Shown here piece by piece: positions 17,719 to 26,173 of a DNA stretch of 64,000 bases (position 1 is the first letter of the stretch; each line of letters begins with the position of its first letter). A program made the translations under genes and the position numbers. The stretch comes from Sphingobacterium arenae (GTDB taxonomy: Bacteria; Bacteroidota; Bacteroidia; Sphingobacteriales; Sphingobacteriaceae), in contig NZ_JACNYK010000001.1 of assembly GCF_014692505.1 (NCBI RefSeq), forward strand, positions 1,435,922-1,499,921, read 5' to 3'. Below the pieces are notes generated by a model. The model saw only the letters and a list, made by a program, of their open reading frames with translations, did not search any database and had not been told where the DNA came from.

Positions 17719-19761
17719 CTAAATAGGGCAATGTAATACGGTTGAGGTGCCTGTTTCCGGTGAGCTATCGATTTGTAAGGTGCCGTTCAGAAATACTGCG
17801 CGGGCTTCGATATTTTGCAGTCCAGAACCCTTTTTTTGTTTTGCTAGCCCGATATCAAAACCAATGCCATCATCTTCCACGATTAACGACAAATGCTCTT
17901 GTTCCTGTCGTAATTCTACGAGGATGTGGCTTGACTTTGCGTATTTTATTGCATTGTTGACAAGCTCTTGTGCGATACGATATACCACCACTTGTTTGTT
18001 TTTCGATAAGTTATTCTGATAATTGAATACCTGACATGTAATATTCACCCCCGAACGTTTTAACGATTGACAGTATTCTTTCATGGCTTCTTCCAAGCCA
18101 TAATGCAATAATATTTCGGGCATCATGTTACGAGAGATACGCCGGAGCTCGTCTACCGCCTGGTCAATACGTAACAAGCCGTTGCGGATAAGTTTTTGTG
18201 TATTTTCGATTGTCGGAAGTGTCGTTCCTCCTGAAAGTTCAATTTTCAATCCAGAAAGCAGTCCACCCAGCCCGTCATGCAGATCGCGGGCAATACGACC
18301 CCGTTCGTTCTCCTGCCCTTCGATCATAGCCGATAAGAGGGATATTTTGTGTTCCTGTTTGATGTTATCGAGCTCCATGAGATGCAGACGCTGTTGTTGC
18401 TTTAAGCTCTTGGAGCGTTGTCGATAGGCTAAGAAAAGAAAAATGAGCGCGATGAAAATTGTCAACGAGAAGAGGATATAGATGAGGTTGAGCTTTTTTC
18501 GGTGTGCTACCTGCTCTTCTAGCATGATGAGTTTTTGCTCCTTCAGTTCTGTACTGTATTTTACCTCCAGTTCTTTACTGGATGCCATCTTTTCTTTATC
18601 AAATTGCTGCTTATAATAAGATAAATAGTTTTTATAGTATTCCAAAGCAGATCGATAATCTTCTTTCTTTTCGGCCACCTTAGCAAGCGCTTCCGTCAGG
18701 TGGAGCTGGGTGGCGAGTTCAGGCATTTCATTCATCTGATTATACAGGGTCGCCTGGTTTAAGGAATGCGATGCGTCATCCCACCGATTTTCACGTTGAG
18801 CGTATTCGCTCATAATACCATAGACCCCGGTAACCACCGTATATTGCTTACTTCTCAACCCTTCTTTCAATGCAATATCCAAATACCTTTTGGCCGTATC
18901 TTTATAGCTTAATGGATAAAATTCTGCGTACAAATTGGCCAAACCCAATGCATTAAAAGGTAACTGGGAACGCGGTGTGATACGATTTTCATGAACGGTG
19001 ATGGTGGATATGGATTGCTTGTAATAAAATTCTGCCGAATCGCGGAAGGAAGGATCCGTTCTATCGGTACGATATCTTTCTTCAAAGGTATAGGCTAAAG
19101 AATACTGCGTTGACGCGATCTGTTCAGGATCCCCTGATTTCTGGGCATTTTTTAGTCCAAGTCGGGCATACTTTTCCATATTCTCTTTATCTCCCCACGC
19201 ACCATAAATACTATACAACTCATTAAAGACAGACGATTTGGTCGTCATATCGGAAAGTATTTCAGTATCACCATAGTATTGTAATGATTGAATAAAACTG
19301 GCTGTGGCCTCTACAAGTTGTTCGTTACGCGCTTCCATCCAGCCTTTGGCATACCACACATAACCCTTAATACTTTTGTCGTCACTTTCGGTAAGCTGAT
19401 CAAGAGCCAACTGTAATTTCTTCCTCGCGGTTGAGTCCCCTTGTATACGTAGCATCATTGCCTGCACGGCTAGTGTCCGGGCAAGAAACTGTTTGTCTGT
19501 TAATGTTTCCGCTAATTGTACTGCTTCCTTTAGTAGCTTTTCACCTTCGGCTTGTTTGCCATTAAAATAGTAGTGGGTACCCAATCGGCCCATGGTCAAT
19601 ATATTTTCGCTTATCGATGTGTTCTCGCTTCGCAACAGCTGTTCTAGGGAATCTTGTTTACTGCCTTGGGCGGGCAACATATCGGTAATAAAGCAGGTAA
19701 TGAAGAGCAGGAGTATGGGCAATAACGTAACGTTCAATCCGAAAGTAAGGTGTTTTGTCAT
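17719..19761 (-). CDS. TPR-containing membrane sensor histidine kinase (HisKA_3)
   Basis: 680 aa from the ATG at 19761; the frame extends upstream but only this start puts the signal segment at the N-terminus, and a -7 box TATTTTTG (minus strand, 19791-19798) lies just upstream. Order: signal segment (LPILLLFITCFITDM), a long periplasmic alpha-helical TPR region (about 40-420), a coiled coil, one membrane helix (LIYILFSLTIFIALIFLFLA), HisKA_3 dimerisation domain with the phospho-His in ARDLHDGLGGLLSGLK (about 494), and a HATPase domain with VEDDGIGFDIG and GSGLQNIEARA. It pairs with the LuxR-type regulator downstream. The signal sensed is unknown. Confidence 0.92.
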   Translation of the reverse strand: MTKHLTFGLNVTLLPILLLFITCFITDMLPAQGSKQDSLEQLLRSENTSISENILTMGRLGTHYYFNGKQAEGEKLLKEAVQLAETLTDKQFLARTLAVQAMMLRIQGDSTARKKLQLALDQLTESDDKSIKGYVWYAKGWMEARNEQLVEATASFIQSLQYYGDTEILSDMTTKSSVFNELYSIYGAWGDKENMEKYARLGLKNAQKSGDPEQIASTQYSLAYTFEERYRTDRTDPSFRDSAEFYYKQSISTITVHENRITPRSQLPFNALGLANLYAEFYPLSYKDTAKRYLDIALKEGLRSKQYTVVTGVYGIMSEYAQRENRWDDASHSLNQATLYNQMNEMPELATQLHLTEALAKVAEKKEDYRSALEYYKNYLSYYKQQFDKEKMASSKELEVKYSTELKEQKLIMLEEQVAHRKKLNLIYILFSLTIFIALIFLFLAYRQRSKSLKQQQRLHLMELDNIKQEHKISLLSAMIEGQENERGRIARDLHDGLGGLLSGLKIELSGGTTLPTIENTQKLIRNGLLRIDQAVDELRRISRNMMPEILLHYGLEEAMKEYCQSLKRSGVNITCQVFNYQNNLSKNKQVVVYRIAQELVNNAIKYAKSSHILVELRQEQEHLSLIVEDDGIGFDIGLAKQKKGSGLQNIEARAVFLNGTLQIDSSPETGTSTVLHCPI

Positions 19762-19946
19762 ATGATAATATAGATCAAGGGGTGTTGTCACAAAAATATT
19801 TAAAATCTTACTAAAAATATGTGTATCAAATAGATGGTATCTCCCCGATAGGCGTATGATTTTTTTTGCATTCATATGTTGGGTGTAGTGTCGCTTGTTG
19901 CTGCTATCAATGATATTTTTAGAACAATATATCTTACACTTCACAT

Positions 19947-20234
19947 TCAGCAGATAATACATATTGTGCTCATGAGATAAGCCGTGATTAAAAACAAGAT
20001 AATGAAAATAAGACCAGCTATTACAGCTACCCACGCACGGGTATTACGTTTTATGAGGAGACTATAACCTCCCAATAATACTGCGACAATAGCGAAAAAT
20101 AAATAGGTATAGATTACAAAATCCAACCATTCTATCGGTACCAATATCAGTAATACAATGCTAGCTATTCCACACAGTAAACTGGTAATAGCCAACACAG
20201 CGGTTGGATAATGGTCTTTTTTCTTTTGGTACAT
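19947..20234 (-). CDS. Small membrane protein of unknown function
   Basis: 95 aa with three or four hydrophobic helices: AVLAITSLLCGIASIVLLIL, FVIYTYLFFAIVAVLLGGYS and WVAVIAGLIFIILFLITAYL. The N-terminus MYQKKKDHYP is basic and cytoplasmic. The plan resembles small DUF4190-type proteins, but I cannot assign it firmly. A -7 box TAATTTTG (minus strand, 20242-20249) precedes it, so it may be transcribed with the histidine kinase 185 nt downstream. Confidence 0.65.
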   Translation of the reverse strand: MYQKKKDHYPTAVLAITSLLCGIASIVLLILVPIEWLDFVIYTYLFFAIVAVLLGGYSLLIKRNTRAWVAVIAGLIFIILFLITAYLMSTICIIC

Positions 20235-20291
20235 CTTGAAACAAAATTACCTAAAGGTCGTAGGAGAGGAAATAGCGGAATTTGGGGATTT

Positions 20292-20339
20292 TGAAATAAA
20301 AATGCGAGATCACGTTACTGATCTCGCATTTTTATTTCA
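20292..20339. terminator. Terminator after the FKBP gene
   Basis: A perfect 21-bp stem (20292-20312 with 20319-20339, core ATGCGAGATCA / TGATCTCGCAT) with a 6-nt loop and T-rich flank on the minus strand. It separates the FKBP gene from the small membrane protein gene. Confidence 0.88.
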
Positions 20340-20375
20340 GCTGATATTGCTGTTATGTTACTACATCAATATCAA

Positions 20376-21338
20376 TTAATTTACAGCTGTTGAATCTGCT
20401 GGAGCGTCTTTTGGTCCAGGCACAATGTCTACCAATTCCACATCAAACACTAATGGCGCATATGGAGGAATTTTACCACCACCACGTTCACCATAGCCAA
20501 TACTAGAAGGTACTAGTAATGTTGCTTTCGAACCTTTGCTAAGCAGTTGTAACCCTTCTGTCCATCCTTGGATAACAGGATCGTGGCCTACACGGAAACG
20601 AATAGGCTCGTATTGACGCATCGGATTAAACACATTTTCTTTTTTGGCGACCTCGGCGTCGTTTGTATCGAAAATAGTACCAGATACCAAAGAACCCGTA
20701 TAATTTACGACAACGGTATCACCAACTACTGCTTTGTTTCCTGAACCCTCTTCTTTTAAGATATACTGTAAGCCAGAATCTGTTTTCTTAGGCTCCAGTT
20801 TGTTTTTCGAAATATAATTTGCCAACTTACCCTCTTCCGCGGTCTTCAAAGTTTCAATTTCTGCTTTGAAATACTCATCCACTTGCGCATACATCGCTGA
20901 ATCTGTCAGGTCACCTTTTTTGAAATGCTTTCTCACTTTTACCTTGAAGGTAGCGTAGTGATCTGCAAACTCTGGCTTGGGTTGGCCAGTTTTGGCGGCC
21001 ATAGTATCTAGGTTCAGACGGAAAATAGCACTGTCGCCTTCTCCTAACATTTTGAACATCGAATTATAATCGCCAGCATACAAGCCAGGAATAGAATCGG
21101 GTGCAATATTGACGATTTGGGGCAAACCGATGTCGTAAGTACTTTGCAACAAAGAATCTTTACGATCCGATGTTACGATCATGTCTACCGACAATAAATC
21201 GCCAGCCTCGGCTTTTTCAGCTCCTGCGTCTTTTACAATATTATATTCAAGACCGCCATCACCTTTCTTGAAATTTTGGCAACTCGTTGCGGCTAATAAG
21301 CCCACAGCAGCCGAAAGGAATAAAATTGATTTCTTCAT
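20376..21338 (-). CDS. FKBP-type peptidyl-prolyl isomerase lipoprotein
   Basis: 320 aa. Lipoprotein signal with lipobox near LLAATSC. The N-terminal half (about 25-180) is a degenerate FKBP-like or Mip-like dimerisation region (LSVDMIVTSDRKDSLLQST, YATFKVKVRKHFKKGDL). The C-terminal FKBP domain (about 195-305) is typical: LQYILKEEGSGNKAVVGDTV, VVNYTGSLVSGTIFDTN, FRVGHDPVIQGWTEGLQLL, SSIGYGERGGGKIPPYAPLV. It should assist folding of envelope proteins. It starts 20 nt after the DHH phosphoesterase gene on the same strand, so the two are probably cotranscribed. Confidence 0.93.
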   Translation of the reverse strand: MKKSILFLSAAVGLLAATSCQNFKKGDGGLEYNIVKDAGAEKAEAGDLLSVDMIVTSDRKDSLLQSTYDIGLPQIVNIAPDSIPGLYAGDYNSMFKMLGEGDSAIFRLNLDTMAAKTGQPKPEFADHYATFKVKVRKHFKKGDLTDSAMYAQVDEYFKAEIETLKTAEEGKLANYISKNKLEPKKTDSGLQYILKEEGSGNKAVVGDTVVVNYTGSLVSGTIFDTNDAEVAKKENVFNPMRQYEPIRFRVGHDPVIQGWTEGLQLLSKGSKATLLVPSSIGYGERGGGKIPPYAPLVFDVELVDIVPGPKDAPADSTAVN

Positions 21339-21357
21339 TCTGATATAGTCACTTAAA

Positions 21358-22368
21358 TTATGTTGTTAAAATTTCTTTATATGTTGGTAATATGGATTTG
21401 AACTTATTTACGGTCTGGCTGAGTGTGTCTGTCGAACTACCCCCCGAAGCGTTTAAATGTCCTCCTCCGTTAAAGTACTTTTTACAAATTTCATTACATG
21501 GAATTTCTCCAGTCGATCGCAAAGATAATTTAATTAATTCGGTTCTGTCAATAAATAATGCAGCTAATCGTATGCCTTTGACTGATAGTGCGTAATTTAC
21601 GAGTCCTTCCGTGTCTCCCGTAGTGACGTGGAAACGCTCTAAATCCTCTTTTGTAACAGCAAACACTGCAGTATTGTATTGTGGGATGACTTCTAAGCAA
21701 TTCAATAGACAATATCCCAAAAATTTCAATCGGTTTTCTGTTGAACTATTGTAAACATGTTCATGAATTTCCCAGTTTCTAGCGCCTGCTTCGATTAGTT
21801 TTGATATAATCAAGTGTACGGCAGCGGTGGTAGAGCGAAAGCGAAAAGAACCGGTATCGGTCATGATTCCTGCATACAGGCAAGTAGCTATTTCCACCGT
21901 TATAGCTGCTGTATCCTCACAAATATCCGTGATAAAGGTGTATACCAATTGAGCCGTGGCCGCCGCCATAGGATCCCAATAACGAAGAGAAGCAAAATCT
22001 TCTGGATCCAAATGGTGATCGATCATCCATTTTTGGCCAGCTGCAGCCTGAAGAAGGGGCTCCAGAATATTTGTACGGCTGAGTGCGCTATAATCCAAAC
22101 AAAAAATAATGTCGGCCTGCGCGATAAGATGTTCTGCTCGTGTGTTTTCATGCGGGAAGATAATAACATTTTCACGACCGGGCATCCAGTCTAAAAAATC
22201 TGGAAAATCAGAAGATAAAACGACCTCCACGTGATGTCCTTTCGTTTTTAGCCAATGATACAAACCTAAAGAAGAACCAAGTGCATCCCCATCCGGTTTG
22301 TGGTGGGTTGTGATAACGATTTTCTTAGGTTGGGCCAGTAAGTGTAAATTATTTTCTCCTGTCAGCAT
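21358..22368 (-). CDS. DHH/DHHA1 phosphoesterase (NrnA-like oligoribonuclease / pAp phosphatase)
   Basis: 336 aa. The DHH domain shows TTHHKPDGDALGSSLGLYHW (about 20-39), DYSALSR, DHHLDPEDFA (about 127) and GIMTDTGSFRF; the DHHA1 domain has KLSLRSTGEIPCNEICKKYF and GGGHLNASGG (about 304). NrnA-type proteins degrade short oligoribonucleotides and dephosphorylate 3'-phosphoadenosine-5'-phosphate. All metal ligands seem present. A -7 box TAGGTTTG (minus strand, 22385-22392) lies 16 nt before the start. Cotranscribed with the FKBP gene. Confidence 0.9.
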   Translation of the reverse strand: MLTGENNLHLLAQPKKIVITTHHKPDGDALGSSLGLYHWLKTKGHHVEVVLSSDFPDFLDWMPGRENVIIFPHENTRAEHLIAQADIIFCLDYSALSRTNILEPLLQAAAGQKWMIDHHLDPEDFASLRYWDPMAAATAQLVYTFITDICEDTAAITVEIATCLYAGIMTDTGSFRFRSTTAAVHLIISKLIEAGARNWEIHEHVYNSSTENRLKFLGYCLLNCLEVIPQYNTAVFAVTKEDLERFHVTTGDTEGLVNYALSVKGIRLAALFIDRTELIKLSLRSTGEIPCNEICKKYFNGGGHLNASGGSSTDTLSQTVNKFKSILPTYKEILTT

Positions 22369-22384
22369 AAATCTTATAAGTGTG

Positions 22385-22392
22385 CAAACCTA
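22385..22392 (-). promoter_or_regulatory. -7 element before the DHH phosphoesterase gene
   Basis: TAGGTTTG on the minus strand is an exact TAnnTTTG match close to the ATG at 22368. No -33 TTG at the expected distance is seen. Confidence 0.4.
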
Positions 22393-22474
22393 CTATTATT
22401 TTATGGGTTGCGGAAATTTTTGCGGCCATCACTTTCTTAAAAAATGTTAAGAAAATAGTTGAAGAAAAATAAGA

Positions 22475-25096
22475 CTAGTGCTTGAATGCATATAGCTTAC
22501 GATCACGTCTGACACATAGTAAATAGGTAGCACTATTATAGTCGATTTTCCCATAATAAAAGTCCGGTAGCGCCTCAATGGGAAAACCATCGCGTATCGA
22601 TCCCTTTTCGTCAAAGAGATAAACAAGATAGTTTCTACGCGAGGCAATCCCTAATAAATAATTATTAGGGCCCTCCGCGAAATATTGCGGACGATCCGTA
22701 ATCTCTTGTGTAAAGGTGAAATCAAACAATGCGCTACTGTCTTGTATACCTTTCGTTAATACATGCTTTTGATTAATGATTACCATGCGATGGGCAATAT
22801 CCTCTGTATTTGGGAAAAAGGATATCAAGGAGCGGTGTCCGTCCGGTTCCAGTCTATAGGTTTTAAGTTCGTCTCTAAAATCTATGGTAAACGAAACGTT
22901 GGCGGTATCAATAGCGTATACCGCATATTGGTTTTGTTCCGGACGGATAAGGGCTATCGGATTGTTGAAGTGGCTGTCGGCGATAATTTCTTCTTTAAGA
23001 AGATTGCCTTGTGCATCAAACTGATAAAAATGACCATTTTCTGTGCCCACGAAGATCTGATCATTATGAACTTTTACATCAAATAGGATTTTTCCCTCCA
23101 AATTTTTGTGATTCCAACTTTCCGGCTTTTTACCGTCCAAGGTGAAAACGAGCAACTTTTGACCAGCAGGAATAAAAATTAAAGGTTTACCGCCTACATC
23201 TCCTATAGTTGGTGAATAAGTAGGTTCATTATCCATGCCTAGGGAGAATCCCGGTAAAGAATTACCGTCTGGATCAAACCTGTAAAGTCTATTTCGATCC
23301 GTTACTAATACAATGGATCGGTCTTCCAGTTGTTGTGCTTCACCTACCACACGTCCATGAAATACCGTAGACCAAAGTTTGCTCCCCGCAGGGCTAATAG
23401 CGTGCACCGTATGATCCTGTTCCTGCATCAGAATAAATTGGCTGGTATCTGAATGTTCGAAAACTTGTGGGGCAGTGATCGGTCTATGGTCAAATTCATA
23501 TGTCCAATCGGCTACGGAACCCAATGCATTTTTACTTTTGTAGACACCATAAATACTCGATTGGAAGTGACCATTGTTACCGGCAATCTGTATGGACCAG
23601 GAATAAAAGTCTTGGTAGCCGAAATCCTTTTTGTCACGGAAAGATTCGCGAAAGTCCGGTTTTAGTAAATTATTGATGATCGAAGACGATGTGCTTGTAC
23701 GGATAAAACAGGTAATATTCGCTTCATTTCCCTGTATCCGTTCCGAATTCTTGAAACCTAATGTATTGGTGAGTAGATTGACCCGTCGCCAGTCGCGCTG
23801 GTACTCGCTCAATAGACTTTCGTAGTTGGCTAATACAAGAATATTCGCGATGCGAAGAAAATACGGACGTTGAAAAGATTTGAGTGGGTCGCCATAAAGT
23901 GCAAACGGAATATTGGAATGATCGAATCGATAAAGAGAGTCGCTTATATGGGTGGCTATAGAAGAAAGGAATGCGTCGAGTTGATTAGAATCGGCAACAG
24001 AAATAAAGGCAAGCTGAGCTTGGTTACTTTGTTCTACCAACGCAAATTCTTTTCCGAAGATCGGGCGTATATCTTCTTCAAAGGAAACGTCTTTGCTTCG
24101 TTTTATTTCCGCAAACTGTGCTTGTAATCGAGGTAGTTCCTTCTGCTGTTCTAACCATGAAAATAAATCGTTTCGGAAGCGATCGGGATCACTGATAGCA
24201 AAAGATAGGTAAGAAGCCGTACTTTGAGGAAAGTAATTATATAGCGTCTGTGACGTCTTATGTTGGTTCGCGAACAGTTCTATATAATGTTCTTTTCGAT
24301 GCGCTGTTTCACTTTCGCCACTTAGGATAAGCGCGTCATTTTTGAAACTTAAGTTCCATGCCGATTGACCGCCCAGGTTCTTGAATAGTTCGATAAAGTC
24401 CCCCGTTTTTCTACGCATAAGGTGTTCCGCGATCTGGGAAATCTGTTCATGGACAAAATATATACTGAGCGGTGAATTACGGCTGTTATTATCAATAAAG
24501 TAATCAATTTGATCCCTGCCGAGCTTAGGACTTTGTTTGTCTATAACTTGGTAAAGTATACGTTCCGAAAAAGATGCGAAGAAAATATCCTCGTGGTAAA
24601 CGATATGAAAAACGGAATCTTTAACCCCCTTATCCAAGCTATAAATACGATGCTCTAGGGTGTCTTTCTGTGTTATGGTGTACGTAGATGCGGCGTTGTC
24701 TAAAAATGACCTGATTGCCGACGTGTCGATACGCGCTGAAGTAGGAATAGTAAACAAGCTGGTGATGGCATCTTTTTCCGGATGAAAAGAAACGTATAGA
24801 TCGACATCATTCACATAGGGTTGCATAGCTGCGTGTCGAAGTAACTTAGCTTTTAATGTTTGCCACTGTTCAAATTCTTGTCTACCCACCAACGCTCCAA
24901 AAATTTCAAAATCTTTGAAGATGTTATCGGTCGTTGCATTATTTTGAAATGTAGTAATTAGAAAAGTCTCTTTTGGAAGGAAAGTAAGCGGGCGGAGTGT
25001 TTCCTTTTTATCGCCGTCTAAATTCGCAAAATAATATATGGAAGCACCAATAATGGCGACAAACAGTAAAACGGTAATGATAATCGTATTTCTCAT
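22475..25096 (-). CDS. Large envelope protein, DUF3352-like with C-terminal beta-propeller-like region
   Basis: 873 aa from the ATG at 25096. One N-terminal membrane helix (TIIITVLLFVAIIGASIYYF) anchors the protein; the rest should be periplasmic. Residues about 30-500 are a mixed alpha/beta region of the DUF3352 kind seen in Bacteroidota (weak family call). From about 540 on there are repeated short strand units of PQQ/WD-like character (NRLYRFDPDGNSLPGF, KLLVFTLDGKKPESW, GHFYQFDAQGN, YLVYLFDEKGSIRDGF). No enzyme motif is seen. It stands 107 nt upstream of the DHH/FKBP pair on the same strand. Function unknown. Confidence 0.75.
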   Translation of the reverse strand: MRNTIIITVLLFVAIIGASIYYFANLDGDKKETLRPLTFLPKETFLITTFQNNATTDNIFKDFEIFGALVGRQEFEQWQTLKAKLLRHAAMQPYVNDVDLYVSFHPEKDAITSLFTIPTSARIDTSAIRSFLDNAASTYTITQKDTLEHRIYSLDKGVKDSVFHIVYHEDIFFASFSERILYQVIDKQSPKLGRDQIDYFIDNNSRNSPLSIYFVHEQISQIAEHLMRRKTGDFIELFKNLGGQSAWNLSFKNDALILSGESETAHRKEHYIELFANQHKTSQTLYNYFPQSTASYLSFAISDPDRFRNDLFSWLEQQKELPRLQAQFAEIKRSKDVSFEEDIRPIFGKEFALVEQSNQAQLAFISVADSNQLDAFLSSIATHISDSLYRFDHSNIPFALYGDPLKSFQRPYFLRIANILVLANYESLLSEYQRDWRRVNLLTNTLGFKNSERIQGNEANITCFIRTSTSSSIINNLLKPDFRESFRDKKDFGYQDFYSWSIQIAGNNGHFQSSIYGVYKSKNALGSVADWTYEFDHRPITAPQVFEHSDTSQFILMQEQDHTVHAISPAGSKLWSTVFHGRVVGEAQQLEDRSIVLVTDRNRLYRFDPDGNSLPGFSLGMDNEPTYSPTIGDVGGKPLIFIPAGQKLLVFTLDGKKPESWNHKNLEGKILFDVKVHNDQIFVGTENGHFYQFDAQGNLLKEEIIADSHFNNPIALIRPEQNQYAVYAIDTANVSFTIDFRDELKTYRLEPDGHRSLISFFPNTEDIAHRMVIINQKHVLTKGIQDSSALFDFTFTQEITDRPQYFAEGPNNYLLGIASRRNYLVYLFDEKGSIRDGFPIEALPDFYYGKIDYNSATYLLCVRRDRKLYAFKH

Positions 25097-25127
25097 CAAG
25101 AACAACCTCTAACAGATCCAAATTTAA

Positions 25128-25148
25128 GTAAAATGCGTAGCATTTTAC
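25128..25148. other. Hairpin upstream of the large envelope protein gene
   Basis: Perfect 9-bp inverted repeat GTAAAATGC / GCATTTTAC with a 3-nt loop, flanked by a further CTAACAG / CTGTTAG pair (about 25109 and 25173). It lies 32 nt before the minus-strand ATG at 25096, in the probable leader. It could affect translation or be an operator. Confidence 0.4.
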
Positions 25149-25333
25149 GAACCGAATACTAAATGAGCGGCTGTTAGCCTCTAAAAATAAACAACTATGC
25201 GCAATACCAGCCTCATAAAATCGTGATCAATAACGCCTGGCAGTGTGTTTTGTAAAATTTAAAATACATGATGTGTTATATTTTATTACATTTATACCCA
25301 CGGAAGAAATTTCATTAGAATACGATCTCTTTT

Positions 25334-25723
25334 ATGAATAAACAAATTATATTAATAGCATCTTTTTTCGGATTGACGGCTGTAATATTGGGCGCATTCG
25401 GGGCGCATGGGTTAGAGGGGAAAATTAGCGATTATCATTTGGAGACTTGGAAGACCGCAAACCAGTATCATTTCTACCATACTTTTGCATTGTTGTTTTT
25501 GTCTACCTTTTCCCGAGCGAAGAATTCCTCTATACGTGTTTCGTTTATCGCTTTTACGATTGGTATGCTATTATTTTCGGGTTCACTTTACTTATTGAGT
25601 GTTCGTTCGTTAATTGGATTAGAGGGATTTGGATGGTTGGGTCCGGTGACGCCGCTTGGAGGACTTTGTTTTATGGTAGGATGGATAGGGTTGTTTGTAG
25701 CTGCTGTCCGGAATCGTTCATAA
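25334..25723 (+). CDS. DUF423 family membrane protein (YgdD-like)
   Basis: 129 aa with four hydrophobic helices. The family signature GAFGAHGLEGKI is near the N-terminus (about 22-33), then WKTANQYHFYHTFALL, and near the end GPVTPLGGLCFMVGW. DUF423 proteins are small inner-membrane proteins of unknown role found widely in bacteria. Length is normal. It is single, and is followed at once by an AT-rich hairpin. Confidence 0.88.
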   Translation: MNKQIILIASFFGLTAVILGAFGAHGLEGKISDYHLETWKTANQYHFYHTFALLFLSTFSRAKNSSIRVSFIAFTIGMLLFSGSLYLLSVRSLIGLEGFGWLGPVTPLGGLCFMVGWIGLFVAAVRNRS

Positions 25724-25734
25724 CGGTTTTGTTT

Positions 25735-25757
25735 GTTCTTTTTTTAGAAAAAAGAAC
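25735..25757. terminator. AT-rich hairpin after the DUF423 gene
   Basis: Perfect 10-bp inverted repeat GTTCTTTTTT / AAAAAAGAAC with a TAG loop, 11 nt after the stop codon. It may act as a weak terminator, but the same sequence type also borders other intergenic segments in this window. Confidence 0.45.
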
Positions 25758-26133
25758 GAAAAAATCGTCGCTTCGAATGTTTAAAATGATGGTTTGTGCA
25801 AAAAGGAGATTTCTACATGCTTCAAACATTCGGATGCGACATGGAATGTTAATAAAGGGTAGTGCAATCTGCCTATCTCTGAAAGAGCGTGTTGGGGATA
25901 GATTAGAGGAGACATTGTGGGACGGGGAAAGGATGGGCTATGCAATGGCGTAAATAAAAGTGGAGAATTAAAAAATAGCTGTAATGCGGACTAAATCGGC
26001 CTCGCATTGTTCCGTGACCAACTTTACGCAGGATATTCCGTTAAAAACAGCATTTGTCTGAGCGAAGCGAGTTTATGCTGTTTAGGAATAAACAAGTAAA
26101 GATAGCGGAACCTTGCAAGTCTTGATTTTTTTG
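25758..26133. repeat. Non-coding intergenic element with inverted repeats
   Basis: No supported gene. It holds a CGAATGTTT / AAACATTCG pair (25774-25782 and 25824-25832) and a 9-bp AAACAGCAT / ATGCTGTTT pair (26045-26053 and 26075-26083) around the segment GAGCGAAGCGAG. The segment is bounded by AT-rich hairpins at 25735-25757 and 26134-26161. This looks like an interspersed repeat of the genome rather than a gene; the copy number cannot be seen here. Confidence 0.45.
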
Positions 26134-26161
26134 TTTCTTTTTTCATCAAGGAAAAAAGAAA
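26134..26161. other. AT-rich hairpin just before priA
   Basis: Perfect 11-bp inverted repeat TTTCTTTTTTC / GAAAAAAGAAA with a 6-nt loop, ending 12 nt before the priA ATG, so it covers the ribosome-binding area and could lower translation. Confidence 0.5.
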
Positions 26162-26173
26162 AGAAAGATAATT

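Noticed and set aside
25447..25953. 168-codon open frame overlapping the DUF423 gene
   Set aside because: It lies in another frame over a well-supported gene and then runs into the non-coding repeat region; the translation has no family character.
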